Source: Apteryx mantelli
Taxonomy: Eukaryota; Chordata; Aves; Apterygiformes; Apterygidae
Assembly: GCF_036417845.1 (NCBI RefSeq)
Contig: NC_089981.1
Coordinates: 63,763,268 to 63,827,267, forward strand
Direction of reading: 5' to 3'
DNA length: 64,000 bases
Position numbers and translations under genes: made by a program. This document shows, in pieces, positions 13,500-28,321 of the stretch (the stretch's first letter is position 1; each line of letters opens with the position of its first letter). A model generated the notes under the pieces. It did no database searches. It saw only the letters and a program-made list of their open reading frames with translations, and was not told where the DNA came from.

Positions 13500-14986
13500 A
13501 GGTCACCTGCAGTTATTTTGTGAAGCAACCTCCATACATTATTTAGAGCTAAGTCCAGACCAATGTCTCCCTTGTGTGCTCTAGAGCTGGCTGGTCTAAA
13601 ATGCAGTTGTTTAAAATGTCATGTAAGGAGGACCTTTACAAGTTAGTGCTATGTGTAAAAGCAGACATCTCGGAAACACTTTTGTGTTTTATCTCTTCTT
13701 AGGGGCTAATCTCTCTGAGTAATGGGCAGCCTCCTTCCCTTTGCATCTGTTTTCTGTGGGCCATGAAAGTTCATAGCTGTTTAGTTACTTTTGATAATGT
13801 GTGTGGGGTTTCCATCTGAAATGAAGCCAGTGCCTACAGTATTTTCCCTTAGCATGTAAAGTGCTTTTCCACCAGAAGAACTGGCCTAAAGTTCCAAGGT
13901 ATTAAATTGCTCTGCTTCATTCATGGGCACTTTTGCTCTAATAATGTGTCACAAAGTAATGAAAAAAAAGTGAAGAAAAAAATCTTCAAGTCCATCTTTT
14001 GACTCAAATAGCCATGGCCAGATATTAAAGACAGGTTTTAGTACCTTACTCCTTCCTCCCAGAAAACCCTTCATCCCTGTGAGGTGCTTGGGTGAAGTGT
14101 CTAGAGGTATTAAAGGACAAGAGATGATACATGACCCTTGGTCTGAATCAGCCCCCTGGCTGGAATTTCATCACAGAAAATCAGGAGCCTTCTATTCTCA
14201 AAAATTAGATTTTCTCCAGCCTGTTGTTTCCATCCAGGCAGTGTCAGCAGTGTTAACAGCATAAGCTTAGCTCTCTGAACGCTGCTGTGGGCGGGCTGGG
14301 GAGTGAGCAGAAGTCTGCCTCTTTAGTGGGGAAAAAATACCCAATTAATCCCATTCAGACTCAAAGCCTATCATAAAAGAAAGGCTGAGAGGTCACCAGA
14401 GAATTGCTCTATGTAGCTACATTTTTACTGTATTAATTTCCCTGTTGTTCAGTGAGAGGATTCTAAAGCAAATCCAATTTGCATCTGTCTAACATTTATA
14501 CAGAGAAAATGTTTTAGAAAATAGTGGGAATCAGTATCACCTCAGAGAAAGTCTGTATTTGTCCATCTTTGCTTTTTCCAGAAAGAATGCTACCTTTCCA
14601 AGGTACTCTGCTGGGGCTCTCTCTCTTGGTCTCCTTGGGGGCAGTGCTGGGCTCCTGCTGAAGCCATCAGTACAGAGCAGAACTCCTGGGGTCATGCCTT
14701 ATTTCAGAGAGCAAAGACACTATGGTCTCCCCATCAAGCCATTAAATAATCTTAATCAGAAGGAAAAGAGTCTATTTTTTAGTCAAAGCCAGGCATTTAG
14801 AAGATTAGGGAAAAAGTTGTGTATCACTGTTTCTATCAATTAGATAGACATCAACATTTTTATGACCTAAATTAACAGGCTTTTCTTTTTTCCACTGTCA
14901 ACTCTGAAGCTTGCAAATTCCTCCCTGAAAACTGTTTCCCAATTAACTGGTGACTGTATGCATGCAAATTGCTAAATTGAACTGAA

Positions 14987-15544
14987 TTATTTTACATGTT
15001 GACAAAAACCAGGTTGAGAAATAGCTGTCATCTTGTGAAGCCAAGGCTCAGGTTCTACACTCCCAGTGTTTTGGCTGTTCACTTTCTCTGGAAAACGCTC
15101 AGAAATTGTGATGATGGGCAGCTTGGCTGCCAAATCTGATGGCTCAGGGATGACTGCAGAGCTAGTGAGAGGTTGTTTCACCTGCTGCATTTGAACGTGA
15201 ATGTGTTTGCTGTAGGAGATGGTGTCGGAGGGGCAGCCACTGCTCAGGAGCTCCTTGTTTCCAGCCCTCTGCTCAGCCTCCTCCACCGCGTATTTGGGAG
15301 CAATGAGTTTAATGCAGAAAGCTGTAGCTGTTGCTTGCTCTCCACCCCAGAAAGAAAGTGATGGCCAGGTTTTGGTTGCCATTTGAACCATTTGGGTCTC
15401 ATGAGGTACTGGAAGGGTGAGGAGTCTCCAGGAAGGACTGTCCCCCTTTGCATGGTGCCTACGATGCCTGAGACACTGCCCAACACACCAGCACTGCCCC
15501 AGGGAGCTGAGGGTCTGTGAGGTGACCCTATAGGGACTGGACAA
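14987..15544 (-). other. Unexplained open frame, possible coding remnant
   Basis: A 185-codon open frame runs on the minus strand. An overlapping frame (15,244-15,486) also has a protein-like composition in its first half, with many Trp, Lys and Pro residues. The two look like successive pieces of one old coding stretch, but no family could be recognised. By chance alone about one open frame of this length is expected in a 64-kb window, so it may mean nothing. No matching splice partners were found. Confidence 0.15.
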
Positions 15545-18500
15545 CCTGGGGACTCAGGCTGAGGAGCAGCTTTAGCAAAGCCATTGGCAGAGCTTCTAGG
15601 GCATCAGTCATGAGAGCCCTGGCTGGGTGAGGCTGACAACGCAATGCAGAGGCATCTCACTGCCCCCACTGCTCAACAATTCACTGTTGCCAGAGTTACA
15701 CAAGTAATGAGGGATATGAAAAGGCAGAGAAGAGAGCTGAACCCCACTGCACTTTCTCCCAGGAATGTGCTTTCACGGCACATGGCAGCATACTGGGAAC
15801 AGGGGTGTCAGGGGAGTGCTGAAGTGAGTTAGGAGCAAGGTGTGAGGGAAAGGAAACAAAACCTGATCCGGGCCACTTTGAACACCTAATGAGCACCCAA
15901 ATCCCTCGTGACTAATAGCGCTGTCCCCGATTCTATCTTTAGCCCTGCTGCCGTGGCTTTGAAGGAGGCTGAGTGAGGCCGGATGCTGAAGCTGGAGCTG
16001 CGGGGTACCCCAGCATCCCAGAGAGCTACGAGATGGCATGCTTAGCCCACAGATCAGGGCAAAGACAGGGGGCCTTATTGCCCCTTAATTGGTGAGACCT
16101 GGGTGCCTTTGGGGGTGCAGGGCCCAGTGCAATAGGGGTGGAGGCGGCAGAGGCAGTCAGGGTGCTACAGGGTGCAGGGGGTGATGGAGGGGGTAGATAC
16201 AGCCATTGCACCACCCACTAAATTGATGCCCAAGGCTTCTCTCCAGCATGACTGTGCATAAGATGCAGAGGAGGCCTCTTTTGGGTCAGCTCCATTTGTC
16301 TCAATTTTTTCCTCTCCTTTTCTACCCCACCCTGCCACTCTTCCTTCAAGAGCTCTTCCTCTGGCTCATGTCCCTTCTTCCTTTCTGTGGGACTCCTGTA
16401 CTCCTTCTGCCTTCTGGTCCCATCTTTCCTCCCCCCTCCTCTGACACCTCCCTAGCCTCTGTACCCTCACCCCTGGAGCTTCCAGATACCCCTACATCAA
16501 TGCCGCATGCTGCTGGGCCAAATTTTCTGATCCTCCCTCACACTTAACCATACTACTAGTGACTTGCAAGGGGCAATGAAGAGGAGCTGTGGATGGCTCC
16601 CTTGATGAGAAGGGAGAAATGTTGGAATGGGGTGGTCCAGGCGTCAGAGCCTGTTGGATGGGGCTGAACTCTGACCCAAGATGGGAAAGCGGCTTCATTC
16701 CCATCAGATTTTGTTGTCTCCTGTTGGGTTATTTCCCATGGTCTTGCCTGAGTACTCCCTAGAGATGGTGCCCAGGCTCTGGGGCCAAGCACAAAACCTC
16801 TCTTGGTGGTAGATGGGTCTTCTTTGGGGATAGCTTTGCTGGCCATAAAGAGAGGCAGGTGTTTAACAGGAAACCTGTTGTCTCTGCTTTGTGAGTGCAG
16901 AGCTGTATGCCCACAGCCAGTGGTGGAGCTGTGCCCCAACCCGGGTGAAGGAGGGGATAGCTCTGTAGTTGTGTGGGGGCAATTTTGGGACATGATTTTT
17001 GTGCAAGACAAGCTGCAAAAGTCTTTTCTGACAGGCCTCTGTGAGTCTGACCCTTGTCAGCTCCTTAGCCCAGATGCCCTTCTCACCCGGCTGACTCTGG
17101 GTCGCAGTAGCCAGGAGAATGTGTGCCTTGGTGTGGTTTTGGCTGGGCCTGTCGCCCTGGTGCTGGAGTGAGCTGCCTGCCTGGCTGAACCCCAGGCGGG
17201 GTGAGGCTGGCATGGGGCAGACACCTGCACCGCCAGCGCATTGCTGACTCTATGAAGTTCCCTCAACCTGCTCTGTCAGCCCCCTCACTTACACTTATTG
17301 GAAAGAATAATTGGATGGATTGAAGTGCAGCACCATTTTACTTAACAGATAAGAAATTTCATATCTGCCATGATTAGAGGCCAAGAGATATGAGCTCTCT
17401 CCATAGCCAGCAATGGAGGCAATTTCATTTCACTTCTGCTGATACAGGAAGAAGTTTGAGGGGCTGAGCACTGGTGCAGGACTGCATTAATATCCTGCCT
17501 CCCGAGCTGCCTCCTGCCACAGGTAGGGACCTGCCTCCTGCCGGTGGGTGCAGGCAAGCTCTGAGGAGCTCGGCCAGGGAGACTGTCCGTTTCCAGAGAG
17601 AAGATACCCAGGGTGTGCTGGCCCAGCCACTGTCTGAGGAACAGTAGCTGGCTCACTGCACAGTGTCAGTGCATGCACTTGGCCGGCGTCCCCTGCAGGC
17701 CCCCGGGGCATCACAGGGCTGCTCAGCCCCTTGCTCCACGTCTCTTATGGCAGGAGGCTCCCGAGTCCTCTGCTGCCTGTGCCTGCGGGCATTGAGCACC
17801 CCCCCACACACCTCTGCTCCTTCATCGCAAGTATGTAACACTCAGACTCTCAAGAAAGTCGGTGTCAAGCTGAAGTTACCATGGTACATAGGTCTGTTTA
17901 TCCTGAGAACAGCTCGGCTGTCAACAAGACACCCTCTGTGTCCAGCGTAACCCTGCTGGAGATGTCTTTGTTGCCTCATGTCAGCACAGCAAAAGGTCTT
18001 CATTACAGATAATGCCTGAATTCCTTGGGACTGATGTCCCTGTTGGTCCCCCCGATCTCTGGCTGTCTCACTGCAATGGGGCCATGTCGAATCGTCTGTG
18101 TCACAGCACAGCCAGTTCTCGCAGATAGGTTGGGACACACAACCACATCGCAGCAGGGACTCAGCTGCTGAGCCTCACTGTCCTCAGTGGCAGCTGGAGG
18201 TACCAGCGAGGTCCATTTACTGACCCAGAGAGACTTGTGGCAGGCTGGATCCCCTCACCCCCCCCCAAAGAAGCCTGCTGGTGATTAAAGCAGAGGTCCC
18301 AGCAGCCCTGGCAGCTGATGGGGCAGCGCTCCTAAGAAAGGAAATTCGGGCAGCTCCCCAACTCTGTGATCAAAGCTGGAGTAGATGAGCAGGGAGGTAG
18401 GGAAACAGGCATGAAAAGGAGGGAAAGACTTTTCACTGTGCTTAGACTGAAAACAGAAAATGGTAAAGTTATTAATTACTGTCATCATGATGAGCCTCAG

Positions 18501-21261
18501 CAGGATGGTGTGCTGTTCCAAGGGATCTGGCATTTGAGGCAGAGGTGGCAAATTCACGAAGAGATATAAATGATGGAGGGTGTGAAGTTGCTCCTTGAAC
18601 CCAGGCTCTTCAGTATGGAAAAAGACATGGGGCAGAGGGAGAAGGAAACACATTGGACATTAAGGACCAGACCACTGGTTCCCTGATAGCACAAATATTG
18701 GCACACGGACAGTGCTGCCAGCCCTCACAACTTTATTCCAAAGCACATGGCATTTGTACCTCTCCTTGGGGCCAGCATCTACTGTCATGTTTTCATGAGC
18801 TGCAAATAAAGAAAAGCTTTGGTTAAAAATGACTGCCAGACTGCAGGGGTCTGACTTGGGACTGTGGGGTACTGGCAACACTGCATCCTGTGTCTTGGGA
18901 CATATTTGTAAACTAAATGATATTGGTGTGGCTAATGTGGTGGGTCCTGGAGATCCAGGAACAACTGCAGTGCAGCCCATGACAGGTGGAGAAGAAAAGC
19001 AGGCTCATGTGCGCTATACAGCAGCCTGGTGATGTGAAATGCCTAAAAATGCCACCAGTCCCTAAAGGATCCACAAACTGAAAGAGATTGAAAAGCCTCC
19101 ATGTACCAGGAAGCTGTGGGGGTTATGTGCCCCCTTGTACAACCCTGCACAATGCATAGGGCTGAGATGAACTGGAGATGGAGAGAAGCGCAGTGATAAA
19201 TGTCCTTCTGCCTGTCAGCCAGGCCCTGGCATTCGTGTTCATGAGACGAAGCCGGGGAAATTTCACCTCTTTTACAAAACTGATATTGAGTTTTTAAATC
19301 AATAGCTTCACCTTCTAAAATGTTCCAGAAGAGCCTGTAACGATTTTTAATCTATTCTAAATGTCAGAACAAACAGCATTTTCTTCTGAAAGACTTTACA
19401 GGCAGCAGTGCTGGGAGTCAAGCAGGCAGAGATTGCAGCTGCTCTGCCTCCAGCTCTCTGCTGCATGTTACAGAGCTGCCATGGCAGCAGCACTGCACCG
19501 TCAGAGCAGTCACTCGGTGGCACAAGGAGCCTTGTCCCAGCCCTTGCCACCTGCTCTTTGGCAGGGGCCAATCTGTGCTCCCAGCAAGCTTCATTTCTTT
19601 GAGTATTTTCTATTAAAGCTGGAATGGCTACAGAGAGAAGGCCTGTGCCCAGGGGAAGACTTTATCACTCTCTCTGTCTGCACTGTATTGCACAGTTTGG
19701 AGCAGCCTCTGGGCCTTGGGGGACATCTCAGCCCCCCACAAGTGGAAGGATGTTAACTTTGAAGTCAGTAGCCTGCTATGCTTTGACTTAAGGAAAAAGA
19801 CTCCGGCACATGTCAGGTCCGACCCTAATGTCCTCCAAGAATGAATCTGCTCACATCGCCTTCCCTCAGCAACTGATTTTGGAGCGCTTGTGTCAAGCCT
19901 GTTGCACCAAGGTGCATTCCCAGGAGTTAGCTGCTTCAGAGGCAGTGTTTTCAGCAATCCTGGGTCCCTTTGGGGATTTGCAGACGATCTCACCTCTGCC
20001 GGCTGCTTTTTTATCTTTTACCAGTGCAGATACATTTTCTTCACACTTCCTCTGCCAGACCCTTCCTCCCCTCCTCTAGGCTGCAGGAAGCAAAAATGGT
20101 GAAGATGGGAAAATGCTGAATTCATGGAAATAGGTCAGAGCTGAGAAACCCCCAGCTGAGGGTGGGAGAGTCTCAGGTCTCCAAGTGTGACAGAAGAGGT
20201 TATTGAGATGGGCAAGTGTTAAGCTATTTAAGCAATACAATGATACAAAGGCTCCTGTCTGGCACAGGGTTTGGTGACCTCAAGGGCATGCCTTCCAAAG
20301 GTCTCTTTCATCAAGCTTAAAATAACCTTAGACAGCCCAGCCCTGACTTGCATGGGCAATTATGACTAATATACAGCTGGTGAAATGTACCCAGACACAT
20401 GCCCTTAACACAAGCATTTTCACCATGCTCAGAGCCAGTGGTTGGGAATTAGTGACAGAGATGCTGGTGGTCCGGAGCTGTGCCATGGCTGGAGCCCGGA
20501 GCAGCGGTGCTGAGTGAGAGCAGAGCGCTGTGGAGGGGCTGTCATACACTGCAGTTATAAATGGCAATTTCCTCCTGACAGCTAATCTCACTGCTGAAAA
20601 GCGTACACACTTGTCAATAAACTAGACAAGGATACAGTATTCTGTGTCTGTGCCTGCTCATCTCTCTTCTCTCAGGAAATAATGCACTCAGTCTCTAGAA
20701 GAGGCCCCTTTCAACTTGATTATACCAGAAATCTCTGTTTCTCCTCCACACAGTGTGTGTGCCATTTAAGGACTGCTCCATCCTTATTTATAGTTCTTTT
20801 CCCCATCATTACATGTTAGAAATGATCAGGGCCTCAGTTTTTTCACCTGCAGCATAGCTGCATCTTGAACAAAAGCAAGGAGCAGGCATGTTGACTCATG
20901 GATTTCTGTACCATACTTCAAGGAGCTCTTTAGAGGTTTTGCTCTGCGCCTGCTTTCTGTGGGCGTGCAGACAAAGTGGAGGCCAAGGCAGCCTGGCTAC
21001 GAGTGACTGCTCCAGCGAGGCTGCGGGGCAGTCGCACACGGCCACGGCAGCTGGAGACGGAGGTGGGCTGCCATGGACGCAGGGTCTCACCATGCCGCGC
21101 TCCTGAGGGGAAAGTCAAGATCATTTAGGAGCAGGGTGTTGAGACGCAGTGTGCCAGCCAGAAGCTTCCCACTGCACTCTCTGCATTTCTCACTCACCTA
21201 TTGGGATGGAAATCACCTTTGCAGCCCCTTGCCTGGGGGCATAACTCTGCCTGCATAGACA

Positions 21262-21272
21262 CCCCCCCCCCC
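21262..21272. repeat. Homopolymer, 11 C
   Basis: A run of eleven consecutive C on the plus strand. Its length may be unreliable in short-read data. Confidence 0.8.
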
Positions 21273-24200
21273 ATGCTCGCAGCTGCAGTGACTTTGCTGC
21301 TGCTTGTGGCTAGGTCCTCCTGGTGAGCAGATCATGGCTGCCTTTGAAATGCTGTGACCGGCAGACCCTCTCTGCCAGCACAGGAGCTCCTGGGCTCCAC
21401 AGCAGCTCTTTCTACCTCTTTTCCTTCCTGCTGCACCGGAAGGGCCCAGCCAGTGGCTCCTCCAGGCTCCTTGGGCTGTTGTGGGATGGGTCAGGGACAT
21501 GAGCAGTCCCAGTGAGCAGAAAGTTGTGGGGCTGATTAAGGCACAGCACATCTGCTTTGTGCCCTGCCAGCCCTGCTGACACTCAGTCCCTATAATCACT
21601 GCTAGTGCCTCCACCAGGAGCTGCCATGGCATGTCCACGCTGTGTGATGGAGGCTGGTTGGAGATGTCTGTCTGCCCAGGGAAACTCCCCAGATTTGGTG
21701 CATTTTGCTTTTCACCGCAGTTATGTCTCACAGAGGTACCCTCAGCAAGGAGAGGCAGAGACCCTTCGTTGTGTCCCTGGTTATGCCTCAGTGCAGAGCC
21801 TGGTATTTACTGATCTTTCCAGGAGCCAGCAGGACAGAGAGCAGCACTGCTCTCCGTGTGGGTGATGCTGGGCGCTTGCCACCTCTGCCCAGTCACGTTC
21901 ACGGACAAGTCTCTGCCCAGGCTCATGCAGACGAAACACCCCCTTGCTGTAGGTCAGGGGCAGGCACCCATCCCAGCTCCGGCAGGGCTGTGCTCCTGCT
22001 CTGCTCCTGCATCACTGGGGTTCACCTCAGCCCTGCATTTGGAGGGGGCTTGTGAGCTGCTCCCCCGGGATGGCTGCAATGTAAACATCCTGCAATTCCT
22101 TTTTATGACTCTGGAGAAGACTTAAATGTCTCTTGCAGCTTACAAGGCAGAAGAACAGGGAGCCAGCCCTGGCCAGACTCCTGCCTCCCATCAGCTGGCC
22201 ACAGAGAGGTGCTGGCAGGAGTCTGGTTGGGGTGAAACCATAACCCAGCCTCACAGGTGCTGCCCTCGGGACAGCAGGGACCCATCCCGCTCTGTGCTGA
22301 GCATCCTTGGGGAGTGCAGTTACCAGGGCAAGACCCTGCTCAGCACCTCTGTGCTTCAGACATTTCAGTTGTGTCTAGAGGCATAAGAAATAGTTTTGGC
22401 ATGCAGCAAGTTTGCCCCAAAATGCAGTTTTTAGGACCCCAAACTCCTCAGTCAGTCAAATTTGTTAACAACTTTTGTCTGAAAAAATATGGGATAATTT
22501 TTTCCTGAAAATGACAAAACATTTTTTTGGACATTTTCTAAATAAATGATCTTGGCTTTGTTTCAAAATGACGTTTCTATTTCAAACATGACCTATTTTT
22601 TAAACTTCTTAAAAATACTAAATAACACATACACCCTACACCTCACATTTGGGGTTTAGATAGACTTTTTTTTTTTTCCTTTTATGAAAATCCCCTTCCA
22701 AATTTTCCGTTTGGTTCAAATAAGAAAGTCTCCCTTTTTGCCCCACCTTGTGTGGGGTGAAGGAAGGAACGGTCAGCAAACGACAAATTCCACTTTCCCC
22801 ATGGTGCTGTGGGTACAGGGAACTACCCTGGGACTCCCCGTCGCTGGCTTTGATACCTCTCCTTTGCTCGATCGCCTGAGCCCTCTCTCCCTCCCTAAGA
22901 TTTTGCTCCAGTGCCCCATTCCCCCATCCCAGGAATAAAAATACTGTCTTCAAGGCTGTGTGTGCTTCCCCTGCCCCCACACCATGCTTTCTTTTAAGCC
23001 CAAGATTAATTTCTGAATTCATTGATTGAAAATGCAACAAGGAGGGGAAAATGGAGCAGGCTGTGAGGAAAAGGGATACACACTGTGTGAGGAGAGGATA
23101 AAAAATCCAAGGGTGGCATCTGTTCAGTCACAGCTCTGTCACCTCGACGGGTCCCTCGCCTGCCCAGGGCCCTGGCCATGCAGAGCCGGGTGTCAATGGA
23201 GCCGGCTCTGGGGTGCTCCGTCCCTCCGAAACCTGCTCTGTGAGCAGGGGCCTGCTTGCCCCCTCACCGAAGGCTCCGACCATCCCTCTGTCCCACGGCC
23301 ACAGGCCCCATGGAGGCTCCAGCCATCCCTCCATCCGGCAGCTGCAGACCCCATGGGACTGCACGCCCGGCAGGAGGCCCACGCGCTCACTGTGCTGGGG
23401 CCTTCCCTCTGCTCCGGTCCCAGAGGACAAGGCAAAGCGTGCCACGTGTGGATGCTGGCTCTGGGGGAAGCTGTGCCTTACTGGGAGTAGCTGGCTTACT
23501 GGGAGTACTGAATATATTTAGCCTGGGGGTAGGCAGAGCAGGAAGGCGGTAGGTAGCACGAGGGGGTGATGCAGTGAGGCTGGTTTTGCCTGGCCCTTGG
23601 AGGACAAGCGCTCGCTCGCCAGCCCTGTCTGTATGCCACTGAATGGAAACGGAGGGGTTTTTAAGGAATCTCACGTGCTGAGAAGCAAGGTGCCAGTGAC
23701 TAGTTACACATTGTCCTGCGCCTGTCTCCTCTCTCTGACTCAGTTGTGACAAGGACTCCAGGAAGAAAAGCATCTCCCTTGCCAGCCAAGGACTGTTGCT
23801 GACTCCTCCAGCCTTTCTTCTCTCTACGATGTGCAGAGATTTTTCTTATGTGTGCAGTTCAAAGGCTCTTCGCTTTCACTTTCTTGTGAGGCCTATCAAA
23901 GCGCTTGCAGATTTTTTTTTTTAAATGTTTAGGGGGTTTTAAGAGGGGTCCCAGCACAGGTGAGAAGCTCTCATCAGGCACAGGCTCTGCCTCCCACTCA
24001 GAGCAGTGGAAACTGAAAGGCAGCAGGGAGGCAGTACCTTAACAGAGAGCTGGTGCCCCCTTCCCTCCTCCTCCTGCTCAGGCCTCAGCAAAAGGCCAGG
24101 AGTGTCTACCTGGGGCACTGAAATCGGCCTCTGATGATGGCACATCCTTTGGCTAGGCATATGCATCTCCTGGCAGCTTCATGAAAGTTTGAGGAAAACA

Positions 24201-27200
24201 CATCCAGCTTTCTTCTGCAGAGAAACCAATTCCTTTTTTATCTACCCTAGGTATGTTCATAGCCCTCTTTCCTCTTAGTATCTCTCAGTTGTTAATGTGC
24301 ATCTCCACAGGCAGACTCCTGCTGAGGGAGGTGCTCTTATCTCTGTATTCCAGGTCATGAAGCGACATGAGCAAAGGTTGTGAGCAAGCTGGAGATGTTA
24401 AGAGACTGGGTTATCTGTGTAGGCAGCCTCTGAAACAGGGCAACAGCGCGGTGTATGCTGGCATTGTCAGACATAAACATACTGGAGAGGCGCATGCATA
24501 GAGAGCATCAAGCTCTTAAGGAGTGTCTGAGTTACGTTTCCTCCTTTTCTCCTCCACTGTCTTTCCTCTGGGGTAAATTCATGAAGAGAAAAGACTGTCC
24601 AGTGCTACCATTTCTCTCCCTGATGAATGTGCGAGGCTGCTTGTAACTAAAAAATCTGGTTCTGAGGTGACTCTATGAGTAAAATGGACCAATGGCACAT
24701 CTGTCATCTCAAAGTACTGACCCACTGGTGTAAGAAGGAGAGAAGACTTGTGCTCACATGGAAGCTGAACAGCTTTGGGAATGCAGAGCTGACTCATGGC
24801 ACCATCTCAGGCAGGGAAGAAACAGGAGCAAGGCTGAGGGAAAAGCAAGGGCTGCCTGCAGTCCTTGCTAAGGGAGAGGCACAGTGCTGTTTAGACCAGC
24901 TTAGGAGATGAGGGAGTTGGAAATGCTGCTGCTTACTGAAGCTCAGGATCCTATTTTTATTTGGGAGGTGGTGTAAAAAAAGGTGGGTGCTATTTTGATT
25001 CTTCCCAAAAACCTGGCTTTGGCGTGACAGCTTGGTCAGGGCTGAGGGAGAGCTAGAAAATGCTTCTTGCCCGAGGCAGGGTTTAGTTAGATTCCTATAA
25101 TTAACGACTGCAGCTCTACTAAGAAAGATTCCAGCTGCTTTGCTCTGCAGCCTGCTCTATCAATTTTTCTCACACAACCAACACACACCAAAACTCATTC
25201 CTGTGGGGAAGGGAATGAGCATGTATAAATCAAATGTGTCAGGAAAACACGAGCAGGAGGGGAGGGGGCAGGGGGAGTGCAGATTCAAAAGGAAATTACA
25301 TGGATTAGTGTTCCTGGGAGGGTGGAATCAGGCTCCCCTGGGCTAGAAGAAGCTCACAGGGTCCCAGGTAGCAAACCCTTCAGACCTGACCATTAGGTGA
25401 GGAGCTCTGGCGGCACGAGTGAGACCTCTCTGCAGCCCAGAGCTATGCAAGTTGTGCCTTCATCTTGTCCTAATATAAATAACTCCCTCAATAAACTGTG
25501 CTTCTGCTGAACTACTTAGTGTTTGGAACAGCCCCTGGGGACCTAGGATGCCCCCTTTCCCCATAAATCCACATTCTTTAGGAAGCCTTCCCAGCCTGAT
25601 ATTCCTAATGGTCTCATCTGCCCTATAAAATTATCACATCTAGCACAGATCACTCCCAGCAGAGGAGACTAACATTGTGTATCCAAACCAAGCATTGCTT
25701 TGCTGAGTCCTCATCTTGCCACATCTCAACTCCCCACTCCAGCAAGACGGCAGCTCTTCTGTAACTGTGCAGTCACATCACTCCCCTTGTGTTAATGTCA
25801 TGTTGGAGCAGTGAAGGCACATTAATCCTCCACAGACTATCCCACAATGCCCAGCATATTGTAGAAGAGAGCATCCTCAAGCAGCAGAAGTACATTTTGC
25901 AATTCCTTACACCTTTACATGTTTCAGGAACTATCACATGGTCCTAAACAAATAATACATTGACCAAGGCTGTCTCTCAACCCTTACTTTTCAGATCTGC
26001 TGCCTTTTTTTCCAAGCCAGTGGAGCCCAGTCCTTGAAGAGCAGGAAATCTTCCAGTCCTTTGGCAGGTCTGTTTTCACCTCTGGACCTTTGGCACTTTC
26101 TATATGCTGAGAGTTCATCCCTGCAGGCTGTCGCCATCTGAAGTTCAGCCAGAGCAGGCTGGTGGCTTCATGGCTCTCTCCTTGGTGACTCCCACAGCTG
26201 TATCTCAGCAGGACGTTAGACCAGTGGGCACAGCCATTTGCTTGTATCCTGTTTACCTCCTGTATCCTCTTTAGTCTGGCTGCCCAGTCTTTACTGACTT
26301 TCGGCACAGAAGGCCAGGTGGAGTATTACGCTCCTGAGTGCCAGCCCACGCTTTGTGCTAGATAGTTGTTTTCCTTCACCATCTCCTTTCCCACTTTCCC
26401 TCTCTGGACTATTCCAGACTCCCCACCAGGCTTGAAAGCTGATGGTTTACCACAGATCTCATCAACTTTTGTTCTCCTGCCCCTGTTGCTCCCATGGACT
26501 TGCTCTGAAACCTGACCTATCAGGTTTCCCTCCACCCCTGCACATTTCTCTGGACTATTCACCCTTCTCCCATAGCAGGCCTGCTTTCTCTTCACTCTCT
26601 TACAGTATTGGATCTCCATTTGATTTTCAGACACAACTTTCTCCCGTGTAATTCAACTGGGCCCTGTGAATTGGCTTTTTCACTGATATATTTTTGCTTA
26701 GCTCAAAGAGGATTAAGTAACTTCTTTCACCATGGCAGTCCTATTTCTGGCCTGTGCCTGTTATCTGGGAAGATAGGACAGTGGCAGCAGGGGGAAGTGT
26801 TTTATTAACAGGCTGAGGGATCTGCCATGCAGGCCCATTGCTTCCCTGCTCCCCACTAAGCTTTTGCAGGTGCTGGTAGATAGAGCTCTGCTAACAGTAG
26901 AATCTCCCTGTTATTTCTGCCTTTGTCACCAAAGACAGCTACTGAATTCTCCCTACCAAATGCTATTAGCTCTTCCCTGCCTTTCAATGAAAAGTTTCTA
27001 TATTTAACATGAATCTACCAGGTCTGAAGTTTCTAGCAAGCGTGCGTGGGTACACAAAGAGACCAAGGGAAGCCTGCAACATAGCCTTCTGGGAAGTGCT
27101 AACCAGAGCACAGCCTCTCTCGCCTGAACAGAGCGTGGGGTGCTGGTGAGGAAAATTAACCCTGAGTGCCAAGGAGAGGCCAAATAAGTAAGGACCCTGG

Positions 27201-28298
27201 AAAGAGCTGTCTCCCTTAGACAAAGCCTGCTCAGCTGCTGAGGATGAGTGGGGAAAAGTCTAAGGCCATTTTGACTGTACAGCTCTGCCTCACTGTAACG
27301 GGCTGTAAAAGCCACAAGACCAGGGTTATGACTGAGCCTGGAAGCAACCTCTTTGCGGTTCTAGCCCATAGCACAAGTCAGCTAGCCCACAGCAGTCCTC
27401 AGCAGAAGCAACACAAGCTATCCATGCTCTAAGGCTGTCATGCAGCAGGTCAGCGGTGCCTGTTGCTCCCCACAGCAGCAGAAGGGCAGTCTCTGTGTCA
27501 CAGATGGAGCACATGCAGCAAACCTTCCTCTGTAACCTCAGCCACAGCATCTCATCGAGCTAAGCCAGTGCCGTCTGCCACTGGGAGCACATGCTCCAGC
27601 TAACTTCTCCCCATACAGACCATGCAGCATCTTTTTCCCTTTGTGAGTTGCAAAAGCCTCTGAAGTGCAGCAAAGCAATGCTCAGCACCTCAGCCATGCT
27701 TCTCCCATGCACTCAGGCAGGGAGATCCCCCACCTCAGAGACTGTTGTCAGTGTTTCCCAAGCAATAACTTGTAACACCAAACCCCACAAGCATGTCCAG
27801 GCAGTAATTCTTCCCAGGGGAAATCCTGTTAGTTCAGCAGTGTACTGGACAATCTGGTCTTTGCTCTCCCCTTGATGAGACACCATGAATCCAGACTGAT
27901 TGTGACAGGTCTTTGCCACATGCCATCAGTGCTGTGGCAGACTGTAGGAAGGAACAGAGATGTGCTTAAGCGGCATCTGCTTCATCTGACTGACCTATTC
28001 TAAAAACTGCATCTGCCCCCATGCTAACTCCTGAGCAGACAGAGCTTTATCATCCTGCATCAGCATCTGTGAAAGACTAGTGGGGCACATGTGGAAGGAG
28101 AGCTCTACCTCCTGCCCATGGATGACTCTATTGGATCAGACTAGAACAGTGCAAGGCATGAGATATTTTCCTGAATAACCAAGATTAGACCGCGAATAAG
28201 AGGAATTAGCTAAAGGTCAAGCCAACTAGAACAAGAATAATGAACATAGGCTTAAGGAACAGCTGTGTGCAATTGCTCAAAGTACATCAAATCCTGTC

Positions 28299-28321
28299 TT
28301 TTTTTTTTTTTTTTTTTTTTT
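28299..28321. repeat. Homopolymer, 23 T
   Basis: A run of 23 T on the plus strand, equal to an A23 tract on the minus strand. It could be the tail of an old retroposed sequence on the minus strand, but no parent sequence or flanking target-site duplication was found. Confidence 0.8.

Larger units (their letters stand above)
4300..14980. other. Intergenic, no gene recognised
   Basis: No convincing coding exon was found. Contents noticed: a TGTC tetranucleotide run near 4,525-4,541, a pyrimidine-rich tract at about 7,990-8,160, inverted repeats at 10,024-10,049, 10,492-10,519 and 11,265-11,282, and the duplicated element at 12,291/13,432. No clear CR1 copy was recognised. Confidence 0.45.

Noticed and set aside
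25984-26634. Two adjacent minus-strand frames (107 and 102 codons)
   Set aside because: Lys/Arg/Gly-rich but not related to any family I know. No splice structure was found, and the lengths are within chance.
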